Assembly (NCBI GenBank): GCA_004195325.1
Contig: SDWO01000073.1
Coordinates: forward strand, 1-44,442
Direction of reading: 5' to 3'
DNA: 44,442 bases
From: Candidatus Izemoplasma acidinucleici
GTDB taxonomy: Bacteria > Bacillota_I > Bacilli_A > Izemoplasmatales > Izemoplasmataceae
Shown: positions 22,856-30,620 of the stretch, in pieces
Layout of the letters: each line of letters opens with the position of its first letter
How positions within the stretch are numbered: position 1 is the stretch's first letter
Translations under genes and position numbers: made by a program
The notes under the pieces: generated by a model
Told to the model about the DNA's origin: nothing
Database searches by the model: none
Seen by the model: the letters and a program-made list of their open reading frames with translations, nothing else

Positions 22856-24415
22856 TTAAGGTGTAAGATTAGCAAAGTAATCTTTTAACCCTTGAAGATC
22901 AAGAGAGTCTGCGTACTCTTTAGTTACGAATCTTCCTGAAGTACTGAAGACTGGTTTTTCATCATCTACTATATCAATAGTGAATGAATGTGTAGCTGTA
23001 TTTCCTGATGAATCAGTAACAGTGAATGTTACATTGTAAATGCCTAACGTTGCTTCATTTCCAGTGTACTCATCTAAAGTGATCACAAAGTTTTCACTCA
23101 TGACTCCCTCATAGATGTCACTAGCTGTCATATCTTTCATGACATAATCTAAACTCGGTTGCTGATTGGTTGTGAATTGAAATGAAGAAACAGCAGTGAT
23201 AATTGGAGCAGTTGTATCTCTTACCACAATAGATCTAACAATAGTATCTGCAACATTTCCGTTTGCATCTGTAACATCATAATAAAGTTCATAAGTTCCA
23301 AGTATTGATATGTTGTAACTACCAGTAATTACTACTGGAAGAACTCCATTATAGTTATCCAATGATGTAGCTCCTAGCTCTGTGTAATTTCCACCGAACT
23401 CGACATAAGTCGTTAAGGATCCATTTACTGTCATGACTGGTGCGGTTGTATCTTGAACAGTTACATTCCAGGTAATCATTTGTGATATATTCCCTGATGA
23501 ATCGGTAGCTTGACAACCCATAATATAGGTATCAAGTTGCGTTTCATCAAAGTCGCCTGTTCCATAAGCAGGAGCGATCACTCCATCATAGTTATCAGTA
23601 GCTGTACAAGTTTGTGGAATATAAGTGTCTCCATACTCTAGGTAAACTTCTGCAACTCCTATTAGATTTACAATAGGATCAACAATATCAACAACTCGAA
23701 TAGTAGATGTAACTGTCGTACTATTTCCTGTTGAATCTGTGGATCTAAATACAATGTCATATTCTCCTAGGATACTTTCATTCCCAGTATAGGCATTTGA
23801 AACTGTTTCAATACCTGCTGTGATATCTCCATCAGTATTATCTGTTGCTGTTAATAGTGCTTTGATTGATTCGTAACTATCAGGGGTATCAACGTTTGAT
23901 AACCACATAGCGACTACTCCATCAATAAACGGTGGAATTGTATCAACTACTGGAGCGATGTATTCCTCGTATGCTGTTACTGATTGTCCCTCTTCAAGTT
24001 GGAAAAAATCAAAGCCATATTGTGTCATATATAGGCTTATGTATTGATCATAAATAGTGATTGATATTGCTGTTTCATCTATTTCTGTTAAGAAACTAAA
24101 TTCGTATCCATCTTCTCCATCAACATAATCTGCTGAATTTCCATAGATAACTATCGAAGGATTTTCAAGTAACTCTGGAACAGTTATTGTGTACCAGGTA
24201 CTAGGTTTAACTTTGATATCATCATCACTACTAAGTGTAGTAGTATTGTATGAGAAGTTCTCTTCCTCAAGATAGTTTTTACCAGCTGGTAAATAGCTTG
24301 CATTTGGACTCGCATATACTTCAGCTGTATTAAGTCCAACAAGTAATACAGATAAGATCATTAATAGTGTTGTTAGTAATGCTCTTTTGCTAATTAAATA
24401 ACGTTTTGATTTCAT
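22856..24415 (-). CDS. Secreted protein with tandem DUF5011-like Ig domains
   Basis: A 519-residue protein with a signal peptide (residues 1-36, ending EVYA). The first domain is about 110 residues, then about four DUF5011-like repeats with conserved TDNTDGDITAGI, TDNYDGVIAP, SLDNYNGVLPVVI and ASDIYEGVMSENF cores separated by about 85 residues. Each ends in V.D..GN. There is no C-terminal membrane span or LPxTG motif, so it must be held by partners. It begins inside the 52-residue gene (26-base overlap) with GGAGG upstream. With 21578 it probably forms the surface or tip structure of the element. Confidence 0.88.
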   Translation of the reverse strand: MKSKRYLISKRALLTTLLMILSVLLVGLNTAEVYASPNASYLPAGKNYLEEENFSYNTTTLSSDDDIKVKPSTWYTITVPELLENPSIVIYGNSADYVDGEDGYEFSFLTEIDETAISITIYDQYISLYMTQYGFDFFQLEEGQSVTAYEEYIAPVVDTIPPFIDGVVAMWLSNVDTPDSYESIKALLTATDNTDGDITAGIETVSNAYTGNESILGEYDIVFRSTDSTGNSTTVTSTIRVVDIVDPIVNLIGVAEVYLEYGDTYIPQTCTATDNYDGVIAPAYGTGDFDETQLDTYIMGCQATDSSGNISQMITWNVTVQDTTAPVMTVNGSLTTYVEFGGNYTELGATSLDNYNGVLPVVITGSYNISILGTYELYYDVTDANGNVADTIVRSIVVRDTTAPIITAVSSFQFTTNQQPSLDYVMKDMTASDIYEGVMSENFVITLDEYTGNEATLGIYNVTFTVTDSSGNTATHSFTIDIVDDEKPVFSTSGRFVTKEYADSLDLQGLKDYFANLTP

Positions 24416-24548
24416 TGAATATTTCCTCCGATTTATTTATAAAGTTTGTGAAGTCTTGATTCTGAATTATGTCGAATTGTGTATCTAAGTATGCAACACC
24501 TAAGACAAGTATTGCTAAAATGATTAGGATAATAAGTATTTTGATCAT
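24390..24548 (-). CDS. 52-residue single-span protein (major coat or assembly peptide candidate)
   Basis: A small gene in the gap between the ATPase and the secreted protein. It has ATG at 24548 with AAAGGA upstream, starting 1 base after the ATPase stop, and TAG at 24390-24392. Its N-terminus MIKILIILIILAILVLGVAY is one membrane helix. The remaining 32 residues are amphipathic and acidic (QNQDFTNFINKSEEIFNEIK). Single-span proteins of 30-60 residues are the main structural parts of filamentous phages. It overlaps the next gene by 26 bases. Major coat, tip protein or simple membrane anchor cannot be told apart by eye. Confidence 0.72.
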   Translation of the reverse strand: MIKILIILIILAILVLGVAYLDTQFDIIQNQDFTNFINKSEEIFNEIKTLFN

Positions 24549-24549
24549 G

Positions 24550-26622
24550 TTATATTCCTTTCTTTGAATCAGGATTCTCGAAATCTAAGTACACTTGATT
24601 CAGGGTTTTAATTACTTTGTCTCTATTGAATCTTTTATCATCTTTCCTAGACTGATTAACTTGTTCTTCAGTAATCAATCCTAGATCAACTGACACGTTC
24701 TCAAGTTCAGTATTTGATAGATTATATATCCAATGATTTGGTATATATTTAGTGTTTTTAAGAAGATTGATTCTTGCATGATATAACCTTTTGGTTTTAT
24801 CTTCAGGTTTCTCATATTTGTTCAAATTGTTATATTCGATTGTAATGAACTTCACTAAATCGTCTTTTGATAATTCTAGATATTCATGTCCAAAATAGAT
24901 TAAATCATCATTTGTAAGTACTCCCATATCTACAGCTGATAAGTAAAGCTCTATTTCTTCTAAGTGGTCTAGGTTTGGAGCTTCTACCTTTTTCCATCTT
25001 TTCTTACTATCTCTACGATTAGCTTCTTGCTCAAGTTTTTTGCTATTGATTCTCAAGCGTGATGATTTCATTAGTTCTTCAAACGTTGAGTAGTTGGTAC
25101 TTGACATTGATTCATAATCAGGTGTCTGTGTCTTCCAGTTCTCAACATCATCAAAGCTCATAGAATGAATAATCTGTTTGGCTTCTCTCACTGTTCCCAT
25201 GAAGTGTGTATTGTATAGTCCGAAACAATCTTTAATTCTATTAGTCTGTTTGAATCCGAACATATGATAGTCACTACCTGAAGTATCTTTTGTAACTCCA
25301 AATAAAGGCCATTTAACCTTTTTGCTAACATCATCTTCATTTAGATAAATACCTTTGAAGAATATAATATAACCCTTAGCCCAACGTTTAAGATTCTTCT
25401 GTTCTAAGCATGATATTTTCTTTTTGTTTTTAATGATCCATTTATTGTATAACTTCGTTTGCCATTTGAATTTAGGGAACAACAATCTAACTCGATAGAA
25501 GAAGATTCTTACTTTTTTTCTGAAGATTTTAAATGAGCGAACCGCTCTTGTGAACTCTCCAGTTGCTTTGAATTTCAACTTGAATACATGTATATAACCC
25601 TCAAACAATTCTCTAAGAGTTTTGATTGGTCTTTTGTGATCCTGTGTAATTGATCTATACCAAAGCATTTCCCTGAATAAATGTCCAAATACTGTGTGGA
25701 ACTCTTTTATTCCTGAGATTTTGTTAATATCTTCAGCAACTGCTGTATCGTTATTAACATAATAGATACCTGTTTCAGTTTCAATTACCATTCCTCTAGT
25801 TGGTAAAGGCATTGGGTGGTCTTCTTTGATTCTAATATAGTTCTGTGAGAATTTTTTTGAAAACAACTTATTGATTCTCCCAGTTTTTTTATTGATTGAG
25901 TAATCTTCTATGGTTGGTTGATTTGTCATTAAGAAGTTTTGAACGTAGTTGTATTGAATATATATCATGACAAACTCGAACAATAGATCTAAATAACTTT
26001 TACCTCCAGGTACTATTCCATCTTCAAATGGAATGTCAGGAACATACTTTCCTGATTTGTGTTTCCAACTGAAGTAATGTTCTTTTGGATCTATTTTGTT
26101 TTTATACTGTTCATTGATGAACATATCCTCATTCAATAATGCGCTTTTGAATACTTCCTTAATTCTAAAGTCTGAAGATACAAAGAAATCTCTGTAGTGT
26201 TGATCAAAATAGTTTGTTACTCTCTTCATGTCATACATGTATAAAATATAAGATAACTGTTTCAGCCTTTTCTTTTCAGCTCTTAGTAATCGTTCTTTTA
26301 ATAACCTAGCTTCTCCAATAGTTCCTGAGTCTTTACCTGATCGCTTTTTACCTGATACTTGACTATTGGGTGGAACAACTTCCTGAATCACTTTACCTGA
26401 AGCTATTCTATATAACTCATGAGTTAATCTTTCAAAGAACAGTTTATACAGTATGAACAATCCTAGTAATGAAATGGATCCAATTATACTAAATCTGATC
26501 ATAACATCGATTACTTTATCAAAACTCCAGTGATCGAATGTAAACATGTATACCACAAATGCGATGAACAGTAATGTTGCAATACTGAGTATCTTAATGA
26601 ATGGTCTTATAAATGTACTCAT
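24550..26622 (-). CDS. Zot-like membrane ATPase (inovirus morphogenesis protein candidate)
   Basis: A 690-residue protein with two N-terminal spans (about 10-28 and 43-61), then a P-loop GKKRSGKDS (91-99, GxxxxGK pattern with Asp after Lys) and a beta-strand block GMVIETETGIYYVNND (about 278-292). HLFREMLWYRSITQDHKR followed by TLRELFEGYIHVF comes at about 314-347. That last block matches the Zot/pI pattern (HRH...ITQ...R.LR.LV..HIHV). Zot-type ATPases assemble and extrude filamentous phage through the membrane. The about 340-residue C-terminal part is helical, basic and unrecognised. The gene is bigger than usual (350-450). It is coupled by a 1-base overlap to the gene before. Confidence 0.75.
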   Translation of the reverse strand: MSTFIRPFIKILSIATLLFIAFVVYMFTFDHWSFDKVIDVMIRFSIIGSISLLGLFILYKLFFERLTHELYRIASGKVIQEVVPPNSQVSGKKRSGKDSGTIGEARLLKERLLRAEKKRLKQLSYILYMYDMKRVTNYFDQHYRDFFVSSDFRIKEVFKSALLNEDMFINEQYKNKIDPKEHYFSWKHKSGKYVPDIPFEDGIVPGGKSYLDLLFEFVMIYIQYNYVQNFLMTNQPTIEDYSINKKTGRINKLFSKKFSQNYIRIKEDHPMPLPTRGMVIETETGIYYVNNDTAVAEDINKISGIKEFHTVFGHLFREMLWYRSITQDHKRPIKTLRELFEGYIHVFKLKFKATGEFTRAVRSFKIFRKKVRIFFYRVRLLFPKFKWQTKLYNKWIIKNKKKISCLEQKNLKRWAKGYIIFFKGIYLNEDDVSKKVKWPLFGVTKDTSGSDYHMFGFKQTNRIKDCFGLYNTHFMGTVREAKQIIHSMSFDDVENWKTQTPDYESMSSTNYSTFEELMKSSRLRINSKKLEQEANRRDSKKRWKKVEAPNLDHLEEIELYLSAVDMGVLTNDDLIYFGHEYLELSKDDLVKFITIEYNNLNKYEKPEDKTKRLYHARINLLKNTKYIPNHWIYNLSNTELENVSVDLGLITEEQVNQSRKDDKRFNRDKVIKTLNQVYLDFENPDSKKGI

Positions 26623-26996
26623 TAACTATAATAGCCTGGTCTGAAATTTACAGTTGTATCATGAGTACCATACTGTTTTGATTTTTGAATTAATTCCTCT
26701 GTCTTGTTTGTCTTGTAATACATATTTATTTCAATATATGGTTTTAGAGGATTGTCGTTATTCCACAAAGGCTTTACCCTGATATATTTGTGATCCTTAG
26801 ATAACGATTGAACATATCGTCTAATAGTTCTATCTGAAACTCCATGGAGTACAGCTAGTTTTTTTGATGTACTTGTAATTGGATCTGATATATCAAAGTT
26901 TTCTAACATACTTAAGAAGAACTCTATTGTAGATTTCTTAATTCCTTTTGCTATTAAATGATTTGATATGAATTGTTGCTCTTGAGTTTTTACCAT
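26622..26996 (-). CDS. Winged-helix DNA-binding protein of the phage region
   Basis: A 124-residue protein. SMLENFDISDPITSTSKKLA and VLHGVSDRTIRRYVQSLSKD make a helix-turn-helix of the kind that starts plasmid/phage replication or early regulation proteins, and HKYIRVKPLWNNDNPLKPYI could be the wing. Ribosome site GAGGTG is 9 bases upstream. The promoter region before it (27000-27097) carries an inverted pair of the 12-mer CCAGGTACTAAG. A replication-control or transcription role is likely; the exact one is unknown. Confidence 0.7.
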   Translation of the reverse strand: MVKTQEQQFISNHLIAKGIKKSTIEFFLSMLENFDISDPITSTSKKLAVLHGVSDRTIRRYVQSLSKDHKYIRVKPLWNNDNPLKPYIEINMYYKTNKTEELIQKSKQYGTHDTTVNFRPGYYS

Positions 26997-27027
26997 GAAG
27001 TAAACACCTCACTTTATATTAAGGATT

Positions 27028-27094
27028 CTTAGTACCTGGATGTATGATTGAGAGAAAGGGTGTAAAGCTAAAAAGGAGTTTACCAGGTACTAAG
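27028..27094. repeat. Inverted pair of the CCAGGTACTAAG motif
   Basis: CTTAGTACCTGG (27028-27039) and CCAGGTACTAAG (27083-27094) are exact inverted copies, 43 bases apart, in the gap before the 26996 gene. A third copy, as part of the 15-mer TTACCAGGTACTAAG, is at 28143-28157. They lie near promoter-like sequences (TAATAT 6 bases after the minus-strand copy). They may be operators of a phage regulator or part of a replication origin. Confidence 0.6.
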
Positions 27095-27097
27095 GAT

Positions 27098-27307
27098 TTA
27101 AGGGTTCTTGTTAAATACTTGTTTTACATAATCTTGAAGCATGGAGATTGTAAATAGATCCATGAAGATATTTGTTATTACAATTACGATCAACGATGGA
27201 GTATCTATGTTGTGATCGTTTATTACCATGTACAGTGACATGATTAATAGAAGTACTGTAGCTAGGGTTATAAATATTACTGAATATAGATCAAGTTTGC
27301 TGTTCAT
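27098..27307 (-). CDS. 69-residue two-span membrane protein
   Basis: Two hydrophobic segments (VIFITLATVLLLIMSLYMVI and SLIVIVITNIFMDLFTISML) joined by a short loop with NDHNIDTP, and a short C-terminal tail. The start overlaps the preceding gene by 17 bases, so translation is coupled. It has the size and shape of small phage membrane or coat proteins, without a recognised family. Confidence 0.65.
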   Translation of the reverse strand: MNSKLDLYSVIFITLATVLLLIMSLYMVINDHNIDTPSLIVIVITNIFMDLFTISMLQDYVKQVFNKNP

Positions 27308-27476
27308 TGTTTTGTCTCAAACTAATCACTTTATTCAGATCAACCATTTCCAACTCATCATTTGGATAAATTAAAAGAAGATCATCATTGTCAAAACTAC
27401 AACCCTCATGATTGAGGTTATTGTCGTTTTGATAGATAGAATCTTCATTTGCTTTTATTCCCTTTGATTTATTCAT
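27291..27476 (-). CDS. 61-residue acidic protein, first gene of the leftward phage operon
   Basis: A soluble acidic protein (MNKSKGIKANEDSIYQNDNN at the start, NDELEMVDLNKVISLRQNN near the end) that I do not recognise. ATG at 27476 has GGGAGG 8 bases upstream. It is the first gene after the consensus promoter at 27581-27609, the position of phage early regulators. Confidence 0.65.
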   Translation of the reverse strand: MNKSKGIKANEDSIYQNDNNLNHEGCSFDNDDLLLIYPNDELEMVDLNKVISLRQNNEQQT

Positions 27477-27554
27477 ATAGTTGGCCTCCCATTTATTAAT
27501 TCAAGGATAACTTCCAATAGAGGCCCCCATTGAAAGTCATCTTGAATCCATAAC

Positions 27555-27653
27555 GCTCCATAAAGGAACATTACAGATACATTATAGTGTTTATGCTCCG
27601 TTATGTCAACTAATAATCTCCGTATAGGAGCATTGCTTGTCAAATACGCTCCG
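27555..27653. promoter_or_regulatory. Four CTCC operator elements in the divergent switch region
   Basis: GCTCC-ATAAA-GGAAC (27555-27569), GCTCCG (27595-27600), CTCC-GTATA-GGAG (27618-27630) and GCTCCG (27648-27653). Two are 5-base-spaced dyads and two look like half or degenerate sites. One lies within the spacer of each divergent promoter. This is the arrangement of a phage repressor controlling the early promoter and its own gene. Confidence 0.7.
27581..27609 (-). promoter_or_regulatory. Consensus early promoter of the leftward phage operon
   Basis: On the minus strand, TTGACA (27609-27604), exactly 17 bases, TATAAT (27586-27581). A CTCC element lies inside the spacer, so bound repressor would block it. 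Confidence 0.88.
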
Positions 27654-27666
27654 CAAGTAGTACAAT
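27637..27666 (+). promoter_or_regulatory. Repressor promoter
   Basis: TTGTCA 27637-27642, 18 bases, TACAAT 27661-27666, with a CTCC element in the spacer. The XRE repressor gene starts 18 bases after. Confidence 0.7.
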
Positions 27667-27683
27667 AGATATTAGGTGATTAG

Positions 27684-28031
27684 ATGGAAAATTTACAAAA
27701 AATTAGAAAAGAAAAAGGTATTAAACAAACAGAAGTAGCAAAATATCTGAATATCTCAAGAGGTAGCTACTCAAGGTATGAAACAGGAATTAGGAAAGTT
27801 GATCCAGACACATTACTCAAATTATCTGAATTCTTTGATGTTTCAACAGACTACTTACTGGGAAATACAAATATAGCCATGACATTATCTGAAATTAGAT
27901 TTGATAAAGAAGTTGATAATATGTCAGATGAGGAATTACTTAAGAGATATGATTTCAATTACGAGGGATTAAATATAACTGAAGAAGAGGCAAAAAAAAT
28001 GCTCGAATTAATTCGAACATTAAAAAAATGA
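27684..28031 (+). CDS. XRE-family (CI/SinR-like) phage repressor
   Basis: A 115-residue repressor. MENLQKIRKEKGIKQTEVAK, then LNISRGSYSRYETGIRKVDP and FFDVSTDYLLGNT, are a complete Xre helix-turn-helix. The C-terminal 45 residues (SDEELLKRYDFNYEGLNITE...) should be for dimerisation. It is the only rightward gene of the block and faces the leftward early operon across a 200-base operator region, the usual lysogeny switch. No LexA-like peptidase domain is present, so induction would need an antirepressor. Confidence 0.92.
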   Translation: MENLQKIRKEKGIKQTEVAKYLNISRGSYSRYETGIRKVDPDTLLKLSEFFDVSTDYLLGNTNIAMTLSEIRFDKEVDNMSDEELLKRYDFNYEGLNITEEEAKKMLELIRTLKK

Positions 28032-28142
28032 TTATAGCTTCTTTTTTTTAGATAGGATCACGACAATGTATTTATGTAGATCCAGTTTCAACTTATCTCC
28101 CATAGATGTAATACCTCCAAGTAATTTGGGCCTCTTGGTACA

Positions 28143-28157
28143 TTACCAGGTACTAAG
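28143..28157 (+). promoter_or_regulatory. Third copy of the TTACCAGGTACTAAG motif before the HEPN-like/TIR pair
   Basis: Identical over 15 bases to 27080-27094. It lies 12 bases before a TATAAT (28170-28175), covering the -35 region of the likely promoter of the gene at 28225. The copy links regulation of that module to the neighbouring prophage. Confidence 0.6.
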
Positions 28158-28224
28158 TATTATACATTATATAATGGGAACATAAAAAAAATATGATGAT
28201 TGTTAATGAAAGGGTTGAAGTATT

Positions 28225-29106
28225 ATGAATAGTTTAATAAGAGAGGTTATGAAAGTACCAATTTATCAGGATTATAAATTTGAATTAAAAGAAGGATTTA
28301 TCACTACGAATATTGAATTGTTTTTGACAATATTTAATATTTCTTCACAAAAAGATAGAATTCACTGTCCGTATTGTGATCATATTGAGACTTTTATGTA
28401 TTATAGTAGTATGAGATCGGAGAATGTCAGTTACGGTCATGGTAAGGTTTATCGAATTAACAGTAACGACTATTTTGAATATGATGACACAAAAATCCAT
28501 GTTAATAGGATTAGTAAGGGTAATCCACGAGTTGTTAATGTTCAAGGTTATTACTGCAGTATGGATATATCTCATAAAATTGATATGTATTTCGCACTTT
28601 CGAAATCAGATAAGGAAATAGTGATACGAAAAATAGGCCAAACTCCATCACCCTATGAATTAGGATTAAATACCACTTTAGAATATAAAAGAATTCTTGA
28701 TAAGTTTGAGTCGTTTGGTGACTATCAGAAGTCATTCATACATAATGTTTACGGTGATAGAATTGCGGAACTATTATATCTAAGAAGAGTTTTTGAGAAA
28801 ATAATTAATAAATTAATTGATGATAAAGATATTGTAAAAGAGTTGACAATTAAAAAGATAAAATATTTACGTGAAAATTCTAAACTTGATCCAGAGACTG
28901 AAGAATTATCTGGTATAGTTCATGGATTATTGTCTAAAGGCATACACGAATTAGATGATAGCCAATGTGGAGAGTTGTCAGCATCGCTCAGATATTTTAT
29001 TGAACTACAATTAATCCACTTGCAACAGCAAGATGAGAAGAGTGCAAAACTGAAAAAACTTAAATCAACATTAAACAGCCTTCATGAGGATCATAATAAA
29101 AAATAG
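28225..29106 (+). CDS. Zinc-finger plus HEPN/DUF4145-like protein
   Basis: A 293-residue protein. Its N-terminal part has HCPYCDHIETFMYY (Cys48, Cys51) and a later YYCSMDISHKID, a treble-clef-like zinc site. From about residue 180, LLYLRRVFEKIINKLIDDKD followed by LSGIVHGLLSKGIHELDDSQC is the pattern of DUF4145/HEPN-like helical domains in defence and stress genes. HEPN proteins are often RNases or RNA-binding; the RxxxxH motif is not clearly present. It sits 53 bases before a TIR gene and the two look like one operon. Confidence 0.65.
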   Translation: MNSLIREVMKVPIYQDYKFELKEGFITTNIELFLTIFNISSQKDRIHCPYCDHIETFMYYSSMRSENVSYGHGKVYRINSNDYFEYDDTKIHVNRISKGNPRVVNVQGYYCSMDISHKIDMYFALSKSDKEIVIRKIGQTPSPYELGLNTTLEYKRILDKFESFGDYQKSFIHNVYGDRIAELLYLRRVFEKIINKLIDDKDIVKELTIKKIKYLRENSKLDPETEELSGIVHGLLSKGIHELDDSQCGELSASLRYFIELQLIHLQQQDEKSAKLKKLKSTLNSLHEDHNKK

Positions 29107-29159
29107 AAATTAAATCAATAACCATATGAATAATACAAATAAGGGAAGAAGGATTAAAT

Positions 29160-30083
29160 ATGAAGGATAATAAAATACAAATATTTTTATCATGGTCTAT
29201 GGAATTAAGCAAAGATGTAGCAGAGTTATTTGCCGATTGGATACCGAATGTCATTCAAGTTGTAGATCCATACTATTCACCAGTAGATAATGATAAGGGA
29301 AAAAGATGGAATGATGAGATTGCTGCAAAATTAGAAAGTTCATTAATGGGTATTATTTTTGTGACTCAGGAGAACTACAACTCTATGTGGATGAATTTTG
29401 AAGCTGGAGCACTATCAAATACATTTGAAAATGCTAGTGTGTGTCCAGTTTTAATAGATAGTACTTATACGAAATCCAATTTAGTAAAATATAGTTCTCC
29501 ATTAACAACTTTTATGTGTACCGAATTTAATAAGAAAGATATGGAGAAACTAGTAAAATCTATTTTCAATGTTATACCTGAACAAACCAGACCTAAATGG
29601 GATGTAGTAAGCAAAGCTTTTGAAACGTATTATGATGAACTTGAATCTGAAGTGCATCGTCTTATTGATGCTAATAAAAAAAGAAACAAGAAGCAAATTG
29701 TAGATAAAGAAATCAGTAATGAGGATATATTTTCAACTGTTAAGGATCTAGTTGTCCATGTAATGAATAATGGTAAGAATATTGACAATACAGAAAGTAA
29801 AATTTATGAGTTATCTGAGAAGTTTGACACAAAATATAGTCATGATTACGCATTAAATAGGCTTGGTCGAAATGATAATCTATCTAAATTTAGTCGAAAT
29901 GCAAATTCTGATTTGAAAATTCCGTTGTCGGGTTATAAATTAATACAAGCTAATTCTATAAAATCCATACCTGGATTTCCTCTAACTACATATAGATGTA
30001 ATATTTGTGGTGTAGTATTTAATTATCCTGTATCTGGTCTGTGTCCAACCTGTGGGGCATCTAGTTACGAGTCCACCAATTAG
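29160..30083 (+). CDS. TIR-domain protein with C-terminal zinc ribbon (defence effector candidate)
   Basis: Residues 1-130 are a TIR domain: IQIFLSWSMELSKDVAELFADW, WNDEIAAKLESSLMGIIFVT, then SMWMNFEAGALSNTFE with Glu81 in the position of the catalytic glutamate of NAD-cleaving TIRs. A helical linker is followed by a rubredoxin-type zinc ribbon, CNIC (280/283) and CPTC (295/298). Bacterial TIR proteins degrade NAD+ in several anti-phage systems. The zinc ribbon could sense or bind a partner. The paired zinc/HEPN-like protein is the probable sensor or regulator. Ribosome site AAGGGAAGAAGG. Confidence 0.85.
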   Translation: MKDNKIQIFLSWSMELSKDVAELFADWIPNVIQVVDPYYSPVDNDKGKRWNDEIAAKLESSLMGIIFVTQENYNSMWMNFEAGALSNTFENASVCPVLIDSTYTKSNLVKYSSPLTTFMCTEFNKKDMEKLVKSIFNVIPEQTRPKWDVVSKAFETYYDELESEVHRLIDANKKRNKKQIVDKEISNEDIFSTVKDLVVHVMNNGKNIDNTESKIYELSEKFDTKYSHDYALNRLGRNDNLSKFSRNANSDLKIPLSGYKLIQANSIKSIPGFPLTTYRCNICGVVFNYPVSGLCPTCGASSYESTN

Positions 30084-30127
30084 TGAGTTGAAGATTCTTG
30101 AGAGGACTTGGAAATATATGAATTTTT

Positions 30128-30156
30128 AAGAAGCTCATTTGCAGCTTCTTTTTTTT
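30128..30156 (+). terminator. Terminator after the TIR gene
   Basis: AAGAAGCT / AGCTTCTT around CATTTGC, then a T run. The same hairpin arms recur at 41067-41089 and in part at 40201-40220. Confidence 0.9.
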
Positions 30157-30375
30157 GCAATCCGCCGCCAACTATTAAAAATTCATTACATCATTTGATG
30201 TTTTATCCTTTCCCAAGCGATTTGTTGCTAGCAAAGAACTAGAGAGTTTCACGTCCTATGACAGTCTGACCGTTCCCACCCAGTTTTATAAATCCCTGAA
30301 ACATCAGTCATGTAATGAACACTCGCAGAGTGTGGATGAACATAAACACAAAAGAAAGAAAAGAGCAACAGCTCG
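30157..30375 (+). repeat. Module-boundary repeat, copy A
   Basis: A copy of the dispersed repeat: it begins CAATCCGCCG, then a CATTTGATGTTTTATCCTTT block, the GTTTCA(30247)/TGAAAC arms, ACCGTTCCCACCCAGTTTTA, and AATGAACACTCG with a small ACTC/GAGT hairpin. Shared with copy B as far as AAAAGAGC-ACAGCTCG. The rest of the 30084-30620 gap holds a terminator-like AAAAGAGC/GCTCTTTT (30359-30389) and no convincing gene. Confidence 0.85.
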
Positions 30376-30620
30376 TCTGTGGCTCTTTTGTTTGTCCAAG
30401 GCTGAGGAATGATATCTCAAGCTTCTTCTCAAACAACAATACAGGATCATTATCAAGATATAAAACTATGTAACTGTAAGTTATATATAAAAAGACGATG
30501 ATTAATCGCCTTTATTCTCAAGTTTCTTAACATGTGATAATACCACTATGTCAAATGATGCAATTTAAATTAATTTAAATACATTTGAAGTTTCCCAAGA
30601 AACATTATCTTTTGAAGAAC

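Noticed and set aside
18454-28137. GGCCTCTTG at 18454-18462 and 28129-28137 as attL/attR of the prophage
   Set aside because: Nine bases is too short and the left copy is in the integrase hairpin. No second copy of the tRNA-Arg 3' end was found to the right, so the true right end is unknown.
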